Below, one piece after another: positions 1-8,943 of a stretch of DNA of 64,000 nt (within the stretch, counting starts at the first letter, position 1; each line of letters opens with the position of its first letter). Under the pieces are notes generated by a model. It searched no databases and was not told the origin of the DNA. It saw nothing but the letters and a program-made list of their open reading frames with translations. The DNA is from Moraxellaceae bacterium (lineage in GTDB: Bacteria; Pseudomonadota; Gammaproteobacteria; Pseudomonadales; Moraxellaceae), in NCBI GenBank assembly GCA_030646295.1, contig JAUSND010000012.1, positions 63,723 through 127,722 of the forward strand. The letters run 5' to 3'. The position numbers and the translations under genes are program-made.

Positions 1-967
1 TGCCCAGCTTGGCCATGTATTCGCCAAACACGTTGTCGAGTGACTGCGGCGGGTAGGCAACCGGCGCCGGAATGTCAGCCGCATATTCGGTGAGCTGCAC
101 ATAGGCGGCAATCGCCGGCACCACACCACGATCAAACTTGTCAAAATCCCTGACCACAAAGGCGCGCGTGATCTGGCGGGCGCGGTCGGCGCGGAAATTC
201 ATGAAAATGATGCTGTCGCCATCGCGCACAAACGCTGGCGCGCCAATCTGTGTGGGCGCAACAAACTCGTCGTTCTCGTCACGCGCGTAGGCGGCGGCAA
301 GACCTTCCTGCGCGGTGGCAGCCGTGAACTCGGGCTTGCCGTGTGCCAGCAGTTCCCAGGCACGCGATACACGCGCCCAGTTGTTGTCGCGGTCCATGGC
401 GTAATAGCGGCCACACAGCGAGGCGATGCGGCCCTTGCCGATGGTGGCGATGACGTTTTCCAGATTGCGGATATAACCCTCGGCGGAACGCGGCGCCGTA
501 TCGCGGCCATCAAGAAAGGCATGCACGTAGATTTCCTGCGCACCGCGATCAGCCGCCATTTTCACCATGGCCTGGATATGCTCTTCGTGACTGTGCACGC
601 CGCCATCGGACAGCAGGCCGAACAGGTGAACAGCCTTGCCGTTTTTCACGGCGCCATCAACGGCCTTGACCAGCTCGGCATTGGTAAAGAAGTCACCATC
701 GACAATGGCTTTCGAGATGCGGGTAAGGTCCTGGTACACGACGCGGCCGGCACCCAGATTGGTGTGCCCCACCTCGGAGTTGCCCATCTGGCCATGCGGC
801 AAGCCGACATCCATGCCGCAGCCCGAAATGAGGGTGTGCGGATTGTTGCGCCACAGGCGGTTGAAGTTGGGAACGTTGGCGTGGGCAATGGCGTTGTAGC
901 GGGTCTCTTCGGAATGGCCCCAGCCATCAAGGATGAGGAGGACGGTTGGTGTGCGTGCGCCGGTCAT
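1..967 (-). CDS. gpmI: 2,3-bisphosphoglycerate-independent phosphoglycerate mutase, N-terminal part (cut by window edge)
   Basis: This cytosolic glycolytic enzyme interconverts 3- and 2-phosphoglycerate using two metal ions (Mn2+ in many bacteria). Translating the minus strand from the ATG at 967 gives [17 protein letters not shown], then [20 protein letters not shown] with the active-site Ser, then [16 protein letters not shown]; all are hallmark stretches of the family. About 322 of the usual 510 residues are present, and the C-terminal end runs off position 1. It is downstream of the sigma/anti-sigma operon on the same strand, about 106 bases away, and probably has its own promoter. The ribosome site is weak. 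Confidence 0.95.
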   Translation of the reverse strand, partial: MTGARTPTVLLILDGWGHSEETRYNAIAHANVPNFNRLWRNNPHTLISGCGMDVGLPHGQMGNSEVGHTNLGAGRVVYQDLTRISKAIVDGDFFTNAELVKAVDGAVKNGKAVHLFGLLSDGGVHSHEEHIQAMVKMAADRGAQEIYVHAFLDGRDTAPRSAEGYIRNLENVIATIGKGRIASLCGRYYAMDRDNNWARVSRAWELLAHGKPEFTAATAQEGLAAAYARDENDEFVAPTQIGAPAFVRDGDSIIFMNFRADRARQITRAFVVRDFDKFDRGVVPAIAAYVQLTEYAADIPAPVAYPPQSLDNVFGEYMAKLG

Positions 968-1004
968 GTCAGGACTGCCATTGGAAGGAGTTCAAGACGT
1001 GATT

Positions 1005-1044
1005 GTAACAACCCGGCCGACTTATCGGCAGTCAGCCGGGTGTT
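1005..1044 (-). other. Hairpin between anti-sigma gene and gpmI
   Basis: On the minus strand, arms AACACCCGG and CCGGGTTGTT pair with one bulge, and an inner CCGA-TAAG-TCGG stem sits inside. It could end the sigma operon transcript before gpmI. There is no T-tract afterwards, so it is at best a weak terminator. Confidence 0.3.
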
Positions 1045-1073
1045 ATCTGTGTGTGTTGTCTGTGTGCGTCCAT

Positions 1074-2108
1074 TCAGGGCAGTCTGGCCACAGCCTGCAA
1101 CCAGGGCCGGGCATCCTGGCCCTCGGCCTGCAGGGCCTGGCGCAGCAGCACCAGTTGGTCCGCAGGCACCACATGACTGGCCTGATAACGCTGCAACAAC
1201 CGGCACAGCGCCTGTGCCGAGGCCGGGCCTGCCTCCGGCCGGCATTGCAGGGCCTTGTCTGCACCGGCAAGCAGCTGGCGCAGCAGGTCGCGGCGGCTGT
1301 CCAGTGCCGGATCGGCTGCACTGTCACCCGTCTGCAACAGGGTCAAGGCATCGGCATGCCGGCCGGCCAGCAACAGGACGTCCAGACTGTCCGTTGCCGG
1401 TGCCACTGTGGGTACCGCTGAAACCGTGGCTGCCTCTATGGCTGCCGCTCGCGCCTGCTGGCTGGCCACGTTTTTGGCACGGGTGCGATCGGCCATGCGT
1501 GCCTTCAGGCTGTCTGCCATTGCTTCTTTGGCCACCGCTTCACGCCGCTCCGCTTCCATGGGCTTGTCGACAAGTGCCGGGGCTGCGGCCGGAACCGGCA
1601 TGGCCGCGGGTGGTACCGCCGCCACGGTCGGCATGGCACCGGCGAGTTCTGCATCCTGTTCAGATGTATCGGCAGCGGCCATTTCCTGTAATGGCGCTGC
1701 CGGCTGTGCTCCCTGTGCCTGCTGCACTGCCTGCACATCCGCCTTTTTGTGCAGCGTCGGTGACGCTGGCGAGCCGGCAACCGCAACAGCCTGCTCAACC
1801 GGTGCCGTATCGGCCGGGGCAACAGGTGGCAGTTCAGCAGGTGCAGAGGCGACATCCACCGCCACGTGCTCCTGCAACTCGCCACTGCGCCATGACGGCA
1901 ACATCAGGGCCACCACCAGAATGACAGACGCGGCCATGGCCAGTCCGCTGTAGAACATCATGACGCGCGGCTTGTGTTTGCCGGGCGCAATGGCCTGCCG
2001 CGCGGCCGCCTGGATGGCAGCATCGGTGTCGGCATGCGGCAACTCGGGTGGCAAGGCGCGGTAGCGCCGGCTTAATTCCTCGTCACGAATATCATCCGGT
2101 CCGTTCAT
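1074..2108 (-). CDS. Probable membrane-anchored anti-sigma factor-like protein
   Basis: A 344-residue protein overlapping the sigma-factor gene by four bases (ATGA), which implies translational coupling. The first ~45 residues are charged and cytosolic (DDIRDEELSRRYRALP). One hydrophobic membrane segment follows at about 48-69, then a long Ala/Pro-rich low-complexity stretch and a helical C-terminus with two cysteines. This one-pass layout directly after an ECF sigma gene is typical of anti-sigma factors that hold the sigma factor at the inner membrane. I do not see a zinc-type HxxxCxxC motif, so the assignment rests on position and topology. Confidence 0.55.
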   Translation of the reverse strand: MNGPDDIRDEELSRRYRALPPELPHADTDAAIQAAARQAIAPGKHKPRVMMFYSGLAMAASVILVVALMLPSWRSGELQEHVAVDVASAPAELPPVAPADTAPVEQAVAVAGSPASPTLHKKADVQAVQQAQGAQPAAPLQEMAAADTSEQDAELAGAMPTVAAVPPAAMPVPAAAPALVDKPMEAERREAVAKEAMADSLKARMADRTRAKNVASQQARAAAIEAATVSAVPTVAPATDSLDVLLLAGRHADALTLLQTGDSAADPALDSRRDLLRQLLAGADKALQCRPEAGPASAQALCRLLQRYQASHVVPADQLVLLRQALQAEGQDARPWLQAVARLP

Positions 2109-2680
2109 GCCCCGACTCCTTCGCTGTCATCGTTCAGGCCCAGACAACCGCGCAGTTTTTTCAGCGCGTAGCGCAGACGGCTTTTTACTGCTTCCAGTCC
2201 CTGTCCGGTTATGGCCGCAATATCCGGCAAGGAGAAATCCCCTTCTTCGCGCAACAGGAAAACTTCGCGCTGCTCCATCGGCAAGCCATCCAGACACACA
2301 CGGAACTGTTGCGCTGCGCGCACGGACTCCAGCCGCGCCGGCGGCTCCTGCAGGGCGCAGGCCGGTGCATCGGGCAGCTCGTCCACCGCTTGCTCATGCT
2401 GGCCAATACGGCCCTGCTTGCGGAAATGGTCCATCAGGCAGGAATGCGCCAGCGTAAACAGCCATGTCGTGAAGCGTGCGCTCGGCTGATATTCCCGGTG
2501 ATGCCGGATCAGGCGCAGCCAGGCTTCCTGATACAGCTCTTCGCCGGTCTCGCGGCTGCCGGTCTTGCGCACCAGAAAATGGAAAAGGCGCTGACGATGG
2601 CGCCGGTACAGCACATCAAACGCGGCGGCATCGCCATCGCGATAGGCCAGCATCAGCGCTTCATCGTCAGCATCGTGCAT
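2105..2680 (-). CDS. ECF-family RNA polymerase sigma factor
   Basis: A 191-residue sigma70-family factor with only regions 2 and 4. Region 2 is at about 15-85 (AFDVLYRRHRQRLFHFLVRK, then EELYQEAWLRLIRH and FTTWLFTLAHSCLMDHFRK). Region 4 is at about 125-185 (LPMEQREVFLLREEGDFSLPDIA, then AVKSRLRYALKKLR), the helix-turn-helix that reads the -35 element. It would direct RNA polymerase to a stress or envelope regulon. It starts 3 bases after the VWA gene and overlaps the anti-sigma gene, so the three are one operon. Confidence 0.93.
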   Translation of the reverse strand: MHDADDEALMLAYRDGDAAAFDVLYRRHRQRLFHFLVRKTGSRETGEELYQEAWLRLIRHHREYQPSARFTTWLFTLAHSCLMDHFRKQGRIGQHEQAVDELPDAPACALQEPPARLESVRAAQQFRVCLDGLPMEQREVFLLREEGDFSLPDIAAITGQGLEAVKSRLRYALKKLRGCLGLNDDSEGVGA

Positions 2681-2682
2681 GG

Positions 2683-4395
2683 TTATTCCTTTGGCTGTGC
2701 CGGTGTGTGTGCACCGTGATCCGGCTCGACCGGTGTGAGTGACTGTGCAATATCAACCAGCTTCACAAACGCCTGGCGATAACCGCCCTTGTCGGCGCCG
2801 CACCCGGCCAGTGCCAGCTCCTTCACGTCATCATAACCAAAACTGCCCAGATAGTTGCCCCCGCGCAGCAGCTGGCCAAAACCGGCCACGGCGGCGGCAA
2901 ACCGGAAGTCGTTACCCGGTGTGGCACGCAGCTCGCGCAGCGATACCGCACGATCAAATTCCACGGCGCGTGTCTGCCCCGGCTGCTTGTAGCGCACACG
3001 CAGGAATCCGATTTCGCCAGCCTTGCCGGGTGTTGCCGGTTTTGCCGCCTGATCGTAACGGCGTGGCTCCAGCAATCCTTTCTTGCCCACAGGCGTCAGT
3101 TCATACAACGCCGTCACACTTTTGCCGGCGCCCACTTCTGCTGCATCCACCTTGTCATTGCGGAAATCCTCTTCACGCAGCACGCGATTTTCATAACCGA
3201 TCAGGCGCCACTCGCTGATCACGTCAGGATTGAATTCCATCTGCAGTTTGACATCCGCCGCCACGGTATTGAACGTGGATGACAATTCCTCCACCAGCAC
3301 CTTGCGGCCTTCTTCCAGCGAATCGATATAGCTGTAATTGCCGTTGCCCACATCGGCAATCTGTTCCATCAGGGCCTCCTGGTAATTGCCCTGGCCAAAG
3401 CCGAGCGTGGTCAGCGAGATACCGCCCTCGCGTTCACGCGCCACCATGTCCTTTATCTGCTGCATGTCGGTGATACCGACATTGAAATCGCCGTCCGTGG
3501 CCAGCAGGATGCGGTTGATGCCGCCCTTGATGAAGCCGGCACGTGCCTGCTGGTAGGCCAAACGGATCGCGGATTCGCCTGCGGTTGATCCGCCCGCCTG
3601 CAAGCGTGCAATGGCCGCACGTATTTTTTCCTTGTGATTGCCGGCGGTGGATTCCAGCTCGACCGCCGTGCGTCCTGCGTACACCACCATGGCCACCCGG
3701 TCCTGCGGACGCAGTTGATTGACCAGTTGCTGCAAGGTGGCCTGCACCAGCGGCAACTTGTCCGGACTGTCCATGGAGCCGGACACATCCACCAGAAACA
3801 CCAGATTGGCAGCGGGCATGGCGGCGGCTTTTACTTCCACTGCCTTCACCCCCACGCGCAGCAACCAGCGTTCGGCATTCCACGGCGCGGCGGCCAGCTC
3901 GGTGGTCAGCGCAAACGGATGAGCATCTTTTGGTGCCGGATAATCGTAGGGGAAATAATTCAGCAGCTCTTCCACACGCACCGCATCACGCGGCGGCAGC
4001 TGCCCCTGCGACAGGAAGCGGCGCACATTGCTGTAGCTGCCGGTATCCACATCAAGGCTGAAGGTGGACACCGGTTCGGCACTGGCACGTCTGACCGGGT
4101 TGTCACTGATGCCGGCATATTTCTCGCGATTTTCCGGCACGGGCTGCCAGGCATCCTGCATGGCCATGCCAGTCACCATTCCGCCTGCCATGGTGCTCGC
4201 CGCCGGTGTAGCCATGACGGCCATGCGTTCGTGATGCATGCGGTTTTTTTCCACCTGCTCACGGACAAGGTCCTGACGTGCATCGGCCTCTGCGGGAGCG
4301 GGCGGCAAGGACAGGCTGCTGGCCGCTTCCTGATGCGTGCAGGCTGACATCAGAACGGCAATTGTGATCACAAATAGTGCGCGAGGCGGGGTCAT
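2683..4395 (-). CDS. VWA-domain lipoprotein (YfbK-like)
   Basis: A 570-residue predicted lipoprotein. The N-terminus MTPPRALFVITIAVLMSAC ends in a lipobox (LMSAC), so the mature protein should be lipidated. A conserved N-terminal block (YSNVRRFLSQGQLPPRDAVR) precedes a von Willebrand A domain at about 195-370 with the metal-site motif DVSGSMDSP. A C-terminal region resembles the DUF3520 tail of YfbK proteins. The family probably mediates protein contacts; no substrate is known to me. It is first in the operon with the sigma and anti-sigma genes, so it may be the envelope sensor or a target of that sigma factor. This is inferred from context only. Confidence 0.85.
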   Translation of the reverse strand: MTPPRALFVITIAVLMSACTHQEAASSLSLPPAPAEADARQDLVREQVEKNRMHHERMAVMATPAASTMAGGMVTGMAMQDAWQPVPENREKYAGISDNPVRRASAEPVSTFSLDVDTGSYSNVRRFLSQGQLPPRDAVRVEELLNYFPYDYPAPKDAHPFALTTELAAAPWNAERWLLRVGVKAVEVKAAAMPAANLVFLVDVSGSMDSPDKLPLVQATLQQLVNQLRPQDRVAMVVYAGRTAVELESTAGNHKEKIRAAIARLQAGGSTAGESAIRLAYQQARAGFIKGGINRILLATDGDFNVGITDMQQIKDMVAREREGGISLTTLGFGQGNYQEALMEQIADVGNGNYSYIDSLEEGRKVLVEELSSTFNTVAADVKLQMEFNPDVISEWRLIGYENRVLREEDFRNDKVDAAEVGAGKSVTALYELTPVGKKGLLEPRRYDQAAKPATPGKAGEIGFLRVRYKQPGQTRAVEFDRAVSLRELRATPGNDFRFAAAVAGFGQLLRGGNYLGSFGYDDVKELALAGCGADKGGYRQAFVKLVDIAQSLTPVEPDHGAHTPAQPKE

Positions 4396-4572
4396 GGCAT
4401 ATCTCCGGTGGCTTGATATACGGTGTAACGCCCGGATTGCCCGTATCGGGTTAAGCCCGCTGAAAATATTTCCGACACCCCGCCTGTCTCAGGGATGGTA
4501 CTTGTCGCCAGTGCAGGTCTAGAATCGCCGGAACTTGTGTTGGTTTTTTGTACGCATTCAGGGACTTGAATC

Positions 4573-5904
4573 ATGCTGTATCACCGCTACACCCGCCCTG
4601 CCTCCTTGGCGCTTTGCCTGCTGTCCTTTCTCTCCGCTCCCGCCACTGCCGATGACGTGCTCGTGCAGGCGGAGCAGTTGCTTGACCAGAAACGCGGACA
4701 GGAAGCGTTTGCCTTGCTCTCTCCGCTGGAAGACGAGCGCGCGGGTGATCCCGGTTTTGACTTTCTGCTCGGCCGTGCCGCCATGGCCAACGGCCGCAAC
4801 ACCGAGGCGGCTTTTGCCTTTGAACGCTGCCTGGCGATAGACCCGAAAAACGGCCCCTGCCGCATGCAGATGGCGCAGGCACACATGCTGCTGGGTGAAA
4901 ACGACCAGGCCCGCCTGGAGCTGAAAACCATTCAGGAATACTCGCCGCCACCGGAGGTAGAGACACTGGTTAGTCAGTACATGGGCATGCTGGACGAAAA
5001 GGACGGCCAGGCAAAACGGCAGGTCAATGCCTATGCGCAGCTCGGGCTTGGCTATGACACCAACGTGAACAGCGCCACCGACCAGAGCCAGATCGCCATT
5101 CCCGCACTGGGCGGCCTCTACTTTGTGTATGACTCGGCCGCGCGCGAACAGGAAGACAGTTATGCGCAACTGGAAGCCGGCGGACGCCTGCGCCAGAGCC
5201 TGACACCGGCATGGAGCCTGCTGGCCGATGCCGCTGTCAGCCAGCGCCTGCATCAGGAAATTGACAGCCTGAACTCGCTGTCCCTGGATGCCAGCGTCGG
5301 TGGCGCCTGGCGTACCGGCCCCAGCCAGATCGTGCTCCGGGCCAATGCCCAGAATTACCAGCTGGACGGTGACGACTACCGCAAACTGGTGGGCGGCATG
5401 GGCCAGTACATCTACTCGCCGCGCGACAGCAGCCAGCTGAGTGCCTATCTGCAAATCACCGACATGAGCTATGACAGCCAGCCGTTGCGCGATGCCCGGC
5501 GTGACACGCTGGGTGCGGCCTGGTCACAGGCCCTGGACTGGTGGCGCAACCCGGTGGTCTATACCGGCCTTTATGGCGGACAGGAAACACCGGAAGCCGG
5601 CGGGGTTGAACACTTTGGCCAGCAGTTCTTCGGGGTTCGCGTGGGTGGCAGCCTCGCCATTGGCACCCGCACACAGCTTAATGCGGCCATCAGCACCGAA
5701 AGCCGGGACTATGACGCCGAGGACCCGACCTTCCTGACGACACGTTCAGACAGCCAGATCGACGTTAACCTGGGGCTGGGCTATCGCCTGGGCAAATACC
5801 TGTCCGTGCGCCCCAACTACACCTTTACCAGCAATGACTCGAACATCGTCATCAACGAATTCTCGCGCCACACACTGAGTGTGGACATCCGCTATGAGCG
5901 GTAA
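4573..5904 (+). CDS. TPR plus outer-membrane beta-barrel protein, Slam-like (candidate type XI translocon)
   Basis: A 443-residue protein. A signal peptide (MLYHRYTRPASLALCLLSFL, cleavage near ATA-DD) is followed by TPR-type helices at about 25-150 (RGQEAFALLSPLEDE, AAFAFERCLAIDPKNGPCR). The remaining ~290 residues are alternating beta-strands opening with YAQLGLGYDTNVNSATDQ, consistent with an outer-membrane barrel. This N-terminal TPR plus C-terminal barrel plan and the length match Slam/DUF560 proteins, which move barrel-type proteins to the cell surface. The last residues (RYER) lack the usual terminal Phe. A good ribosome site (AGGGAC) precedes the ATG. The next gene starts 16 bases after the stop and encodes a likely exported barrel protein, so I infer a translocon-substrate pair. 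A simple TPR porin is the alternative. Confidence 0.7.
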   Translation: MLYHRYTRPASLALCLLSFLSAPATADDVLVQAEQLLDQKRGQEAFALLSPLEDERAGDPGFDFLLGRAAMANGRNTEAAFAFERCLAIDPKNGPCRMQMAQAHMLLGENDQARLELKTIQEYSPPPEVETLVSQYMGMLDEKDGQAKRQVNAYAQLGLGYDTNVNSATDQSQIAIPALGGLYFVYDSAAREQEDSYAQLEAGGRLRQSLTPAWSLLADAAVSQRLHQEIDSLNSLSLDASVGGAWRTGPSQIVLRANAQNYQLDGDDYRKLVGGMGQYIYSPRDSSQLSAYLQITDMSYDSQPLRDARRDTLGAAWSQALDWWRNPVVYTGLYGGQETPEAGGVEHFGQQFFGVRVGGSLAIGTRTQLNAAISTESRDYDAEDPTFLTTRSDSQIDVNLGLGYRLGKYLSVRPNYTFTSNDSNIVINEFSRHTLSVDIRYER

Positions 5905-5920
5905 CAGGGAGGCTACCACC

Positions 5921-8900
5921 ATGCGTCATTCCACTTTCATGCCCCATTCCCTCACCTTGCTGGCCGGCACCATGGCTGCACTGGCCAGTGGTCAGGCGCT
6001 GGCCGAAACCGCCGGCAAGGTCAGCTTCGTTACCGGCAATGTCACCGCCACGTCCCCCGATGGCCAGAGTCGCGCCCTTACGCGCGGCGCCGCCATCAAC
6101 GGTGGCGACCGCATCGAAACCCGCGGCGGCCGCCTGCAGATCCGCTTCACGGACGGCGGCTTTGTGTCCCTGCAACCCAACTCGGTGTTCGGCGTGGACC
6201 AGTACCTCTACGCCAACAAGGCCCCGGAAGAGACCTCGCTGTTCTTCAGCCTGTTGCGTGGCGGCATGCGTACCGTTACCGGCGCCATCGGCAAGGTCAA
6301 CAAGCAGAGCTACAAGGTGCGCACCCCGGTGGCCACCATCGGTATTCGTGGCACCGGCTACCGCGCCACGACTGACAACAACCGGACCCTGGTCTCGGTG
6401 GGCCACGGCCTGGTGAATGTCGAAAACGTCCTGGGCAACATCACCGGCGGTGCCGGCCAGAACATCCTTGTCACCAATGAGATACCCCCGACGCTTACGC
6501 GCGAAGCCGCCGAAATCAAGGCCACCGGCCCTGAGGGTGACGTCGAGGACGCCCTGGCAGACAACGGCGAAGACGACACCCCCGCTTTTGGCGAGCAGGT
6601 TGATGCCGACGGCAACACCCTGCTGCTGGCGAAAGACAGCAGCGGCAAGTTCCTGTTCATCGAGCCGGCGATTGCCACCCTGCCCAACACCGATCCCGCC
6701 ACCGGCAAACCGGTGTATTCGATTGTCACCTCATCCATGACGGGCGGCGCCCTGACCGGCCTGGCCGCCCTCTTCAACCAGGGTACTGATCCGGACAAGC
6801 GCGGCGGGCTGCTCGGCCTCGCCGACCTCGGCACCAACCCGATGACCACGCTGCTGGACAAGGGCACCCTGCAGTTTCATGACGTGCATACCGTCGCCTC
6901 CGTCTCTGCCACCGGTGCAGTCAGCGGGATCAGCTGGGGCGAATACACCAACGGCAGCGCTGCCACCAACTCGCTGTCGGGTACCTCCACCCTGTCCGAC
7001 ACGCAGTTCGAGGCCTATGTCATCGGCAACACAGCCAATCCGGATGTGCTGCCCAAGCTGGGCACGGCCCGCTACAGCCTGCTGGGCGGCACGACGCCGC
7101 GCCTGAACCAGACGCTGGGCGGCACCCTGGACGTGTTCAAGATGAATGTCGATTTTGCCCAGGCCAACATTGATATCCGTCTGGACCTGACCATGTCTGG
7201 CGAGAAGTTCATGGCCACCGGCACCGACATCGGTTTTGACGGTCTGGGCAGCACTTTCCAGCTGTTCGGCCTGAGCACCGTCAGCGATGGCTCGTCCTGC
7301 CTGCCCAGTGGCTGCAGCACCAACATCAACGGCTTTTTTGCCGGCAATGCACGCAGCCTGATCGGGGCGGCCTACAACATGTTCACCGGCCTTGGCACCA
7401 TCAGTGGCACCGCCGGCCTTGGCCAGACCTCGTTCACCCCCTATGTGCCAACACCAACACTCGACAACACGGATCTGGTCACCCAGTCACCCGTGTTTTC
7501 CCTGGCGGCGCCCATCTACAACGCCGGCGTCGCCAACTTCAGCCACAACAACCTGTGGGCCACCTTTGACCAGACCTACGGTGCCAACCGTGGCGGCCTG
7601 CTCACGCTGGACAACCTCAACGGGGCGGTGTTTGACAGCGGCACGCTGAACTTCAGCAACGTCACCACCCTCAAGAGCCTGAGCTGGGGCGAGTTCACCG
7701 ATGGTGCCGCCGCCATCGACAACCTGGGCAGCGGTCTGGTGGCCTCGGCCACGCAGTTCGAACCCTACATCGTTGGTTACTCGGCACCCACCCTGCTGGG
7801 AAGCGGCAAGGCCACCTACAACCTGGTTGGCGGCAGCACGCCGCGCCTGAACCAGACAATTGCCGCCACCCTGAACAACTTCACCATCACCATCGACTTT
7901 GACTATGCCCTGCTTGACCTGGCGCTGGGCGTGACCGCCAATGGCCTCACCGCCAACGTGACCGGCAATGACATCGCCGTACCGGACATCTTCGTGGATG
8001 GCGCGTTCAACCTGAGCACCAGCAATGCCAACCAGCTCACCGTCAGCGGCAGTGCCTGCACCTCCTTCTGCACAGCGGACATCAGCGGCTTCTTTGCCGG
8101 TGTCGGCGGCACCCAGATAGGCTCGGCCTACAGCATCCTGACCGATGTGGGCACCATCAAGGGCGTGGCAGCCCTGGACATTGGCACGCCCTCCTCCAGT
8201 GCCGGCGTGCTGCCGGATGCCAAGCTCTACACCATGACCACCACCGCCAACGCTGCCGTGCTTGGCGGTTACAACTATGGCGACCCGCTTTCCATGAGCT
8301 TGCTCGCGGACTTCAATGCCAGCGGCGAACTGGTCAGTGCCACCGAGCTCTATCCGTCCACCAATACCCGCCTGCAAAACCAGACGGCCTCGGTGGCGGA
8401 TGCCGGCACGCGCAAGACCCTGTCCTGGGGACGCTTTGTGAATGGCGACGTCCTCATCGACGGCTCGCCTGTCACCCTGGCTGGCCCCGACAGCGTGCAC
8501 TACGTGATCGGCCAGGAAACACCTGCCGCCATGATGTCCGCACTCGTTGGCCAGGGCGGCACCGCCACCTACAGCCTGGGTGGACATACCACGCCTACCG
8601 GCATTAACGGTGTGGGCAGCAGTGTCAGCGGCAATCTCACCGTCGACTTCGGCGCGGCCACCGTTGGCGTCAACATGGATGTGGACATGGGTGCCAATCT
8701 TTATGGCGTCACCGGCTCCATGGACATTGCCGGTGCCCAGTTTGCCGGTAGCGGCCTGAGCACCACCATCAATGGCGGCAGCTGCCCCAGCGGCTGCAGC
8801 ACCGACATCAACGGCTTCTTCTCGGGACAACAGGCACAGCAGATCGGCCTGACCTACAAGATCAATGATTTCGGTACCGACACCATCAAGGGTGCTGCCA

Positions 8901-8938
8901 CCTTCGAGCGTGGCGACATCACGCTGCCACTGCCCTGA
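5921..8938 (+). CDS. Large exported FecR-domain protein with three barrel-like repeat units
   Basis: A 1005-residue protein. I chose the ATG at 5921 because CAGGGAGG sits just upstream and the following residues form a signal peptide (cleavage near ALA-ET; no lipobox). A FecR-type domain spans about 50-170 (FTDGGFVSLQPNS, then RTPVATIGIRGTGYR at 133-147). An acidic linker follows, then three related units of about 235 residues. Each carries a SWG-E/R-F/Y-T/VNG motif, a VIG strand, a GTATY-like strand and a Cys-pair, INGFF(A/S)G, GxxY ending that resembles the TbpB-type C-terminal barrel seen in Slam substrates. The only six cysteines I find form three close pairs (460/465, 713/717, 955/959), one per unit. 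Function is unknown; a surface or secreted protein exported by the preceding barrel protein is the inference. Confidence 0.72.
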   Translation: MRHSTFMPHSLTLLAGTMAALASGQALAETAGKVSFVTGNVTATSPDGQSRALTRGAAINGGDRIETRGGRLQIRFTDGGFVSLQPNSVFGVDQYLYANKAPEETSLFFSLLRGGMRTVTGAIGKVNKQSYKVRTPVATIGIRGTGYRATTDNNRTLVSVGHGLVNVENVLGNITGGAGQNILVTNEIPPTLTREAAEIKATGPEGDVEDALADNGEDDTPAFGEQVDADGNTLLLAKDSSGKFLFIEPAIATLPNTDPATGKPVYSIVTSSMTGGALTGLAALFNQGTDPDKRGGLLGLADLGTNPMTTLLDKGTLQFHDVHTVASVSATGAVSGISWGEYTNGSAATNSLSGTSTLSDTQFEAYVIGNTANPDVLPKLGTARYSLLGGTTPRLNQTLGGTLDVFKMNVDFAQANIDIRLDLTMSGEKFMATGTDIGFDGLGSTFQLFGLSTVSDGSSCLPSGCSTNINGFFAGNARSLIGAAYNMFTGLGTISGTAGLGQTSFTPYVPTPTLDNTDLVTQSPVFSLAAPIYNAGVANFSHNNLWATFDQTYGANRGGLLTLDNLNGAVFDSGTLNFSNVTTLKSLSWGEFTDGAAAIDNLGSGLVASATQFEPYIVGYSAPTLLGSGKATYNLVGGSTPRLNQTIAATLNNFTITIDFDYALLDLALGVTANGLTANVTGNDIAVPDIFVDGAFNLSTSNANQLTVSGSACTSFCTADISGFFAGVGGTQIGSAYSILTDVGTIKGVAALDIGTPSSSAGVLPDAKLYTMTTTANAAVLGGYNYGDPLSMSLLADFNASGELVSATELYPSTNTRLQNQTASVADAGTRKTLSWGRFVNGDVLIDGSPVTLAGPDSVHYVIGQETPAAMMSALVGQGGTATYSLGGHTTPTGINGVGSSVSGNLTVDFGAATVGVNMDVDMGANLYGVTGSMDIAGAQFAGSGLSTTINGGSCPSGCSTDINGFFSGQQAQQIGLTYKINDFGTDTIKGAATFERGDITLPLP
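6707..7428 (+). repeat. Repeat unit 1 of the FecR-domain protein
   Basis: Codes for about residues 263-502. Landmarks in order: KPVYSIV, RGGLLGLADL, SGISWGEYTNG, AYVIG, ARYSLLGGTTPRLNQT, CLPSGC, NINGFFAG and GTISGTAGL. It aligns with units 2 and 3 at the protein level. I did not find long identical DNA blocks, so the duplication is old. Confidence 0.7.
7487..8189 (+). repeat. Repeat unit 2 of the FecR-domain protein
   Basis: Codes for about residues 523-756. Landmarks: SPVFSLA, RGGLLTLDNL, SLSWGEFTDG, YIVG, ATYNLVGGSTPRLNQT, CTSFC, ISGFFAG and GTIKGVAAL. It is closest to unit 1, sharing the STPRLNQT/TTPRLNQT strand. Confidence 0.7.
8218..8918 (+). repeat. Repeat unit 3 of the FecR-domain protein
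   Basis: Codes for about residues 766-999, to the end of the protein. Landmarks: AKLYTMTT, TLSWGRFVNG, HYVIG, ATYSLGGHTTP, CPSGC, DINGFFSG and DTIKGAATF. It is the most diverged copy. As the C-terminal copy it sits where Slam-type substrates usually carry their barrel. Confidence 0.65.
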
Positions 8939-8943
8939 CAGGC

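Noticed and set aside
341..1924. A 527-codon open frame on the plus strand
   Set aside because: It lies across gpmI and the anti-sigma gene in antisense, is Pro/Arg/Ala-rich with no domain, and is a GC-rich shadow frame.
7487..8830. A 447-codon minus-strand frame inside the FecR-domain protein gene
   Set aside because: Its composition (Gly/Ala/Val/His) is that of a reverse frame of repeat-coding DNA, and it has no ribosome site.
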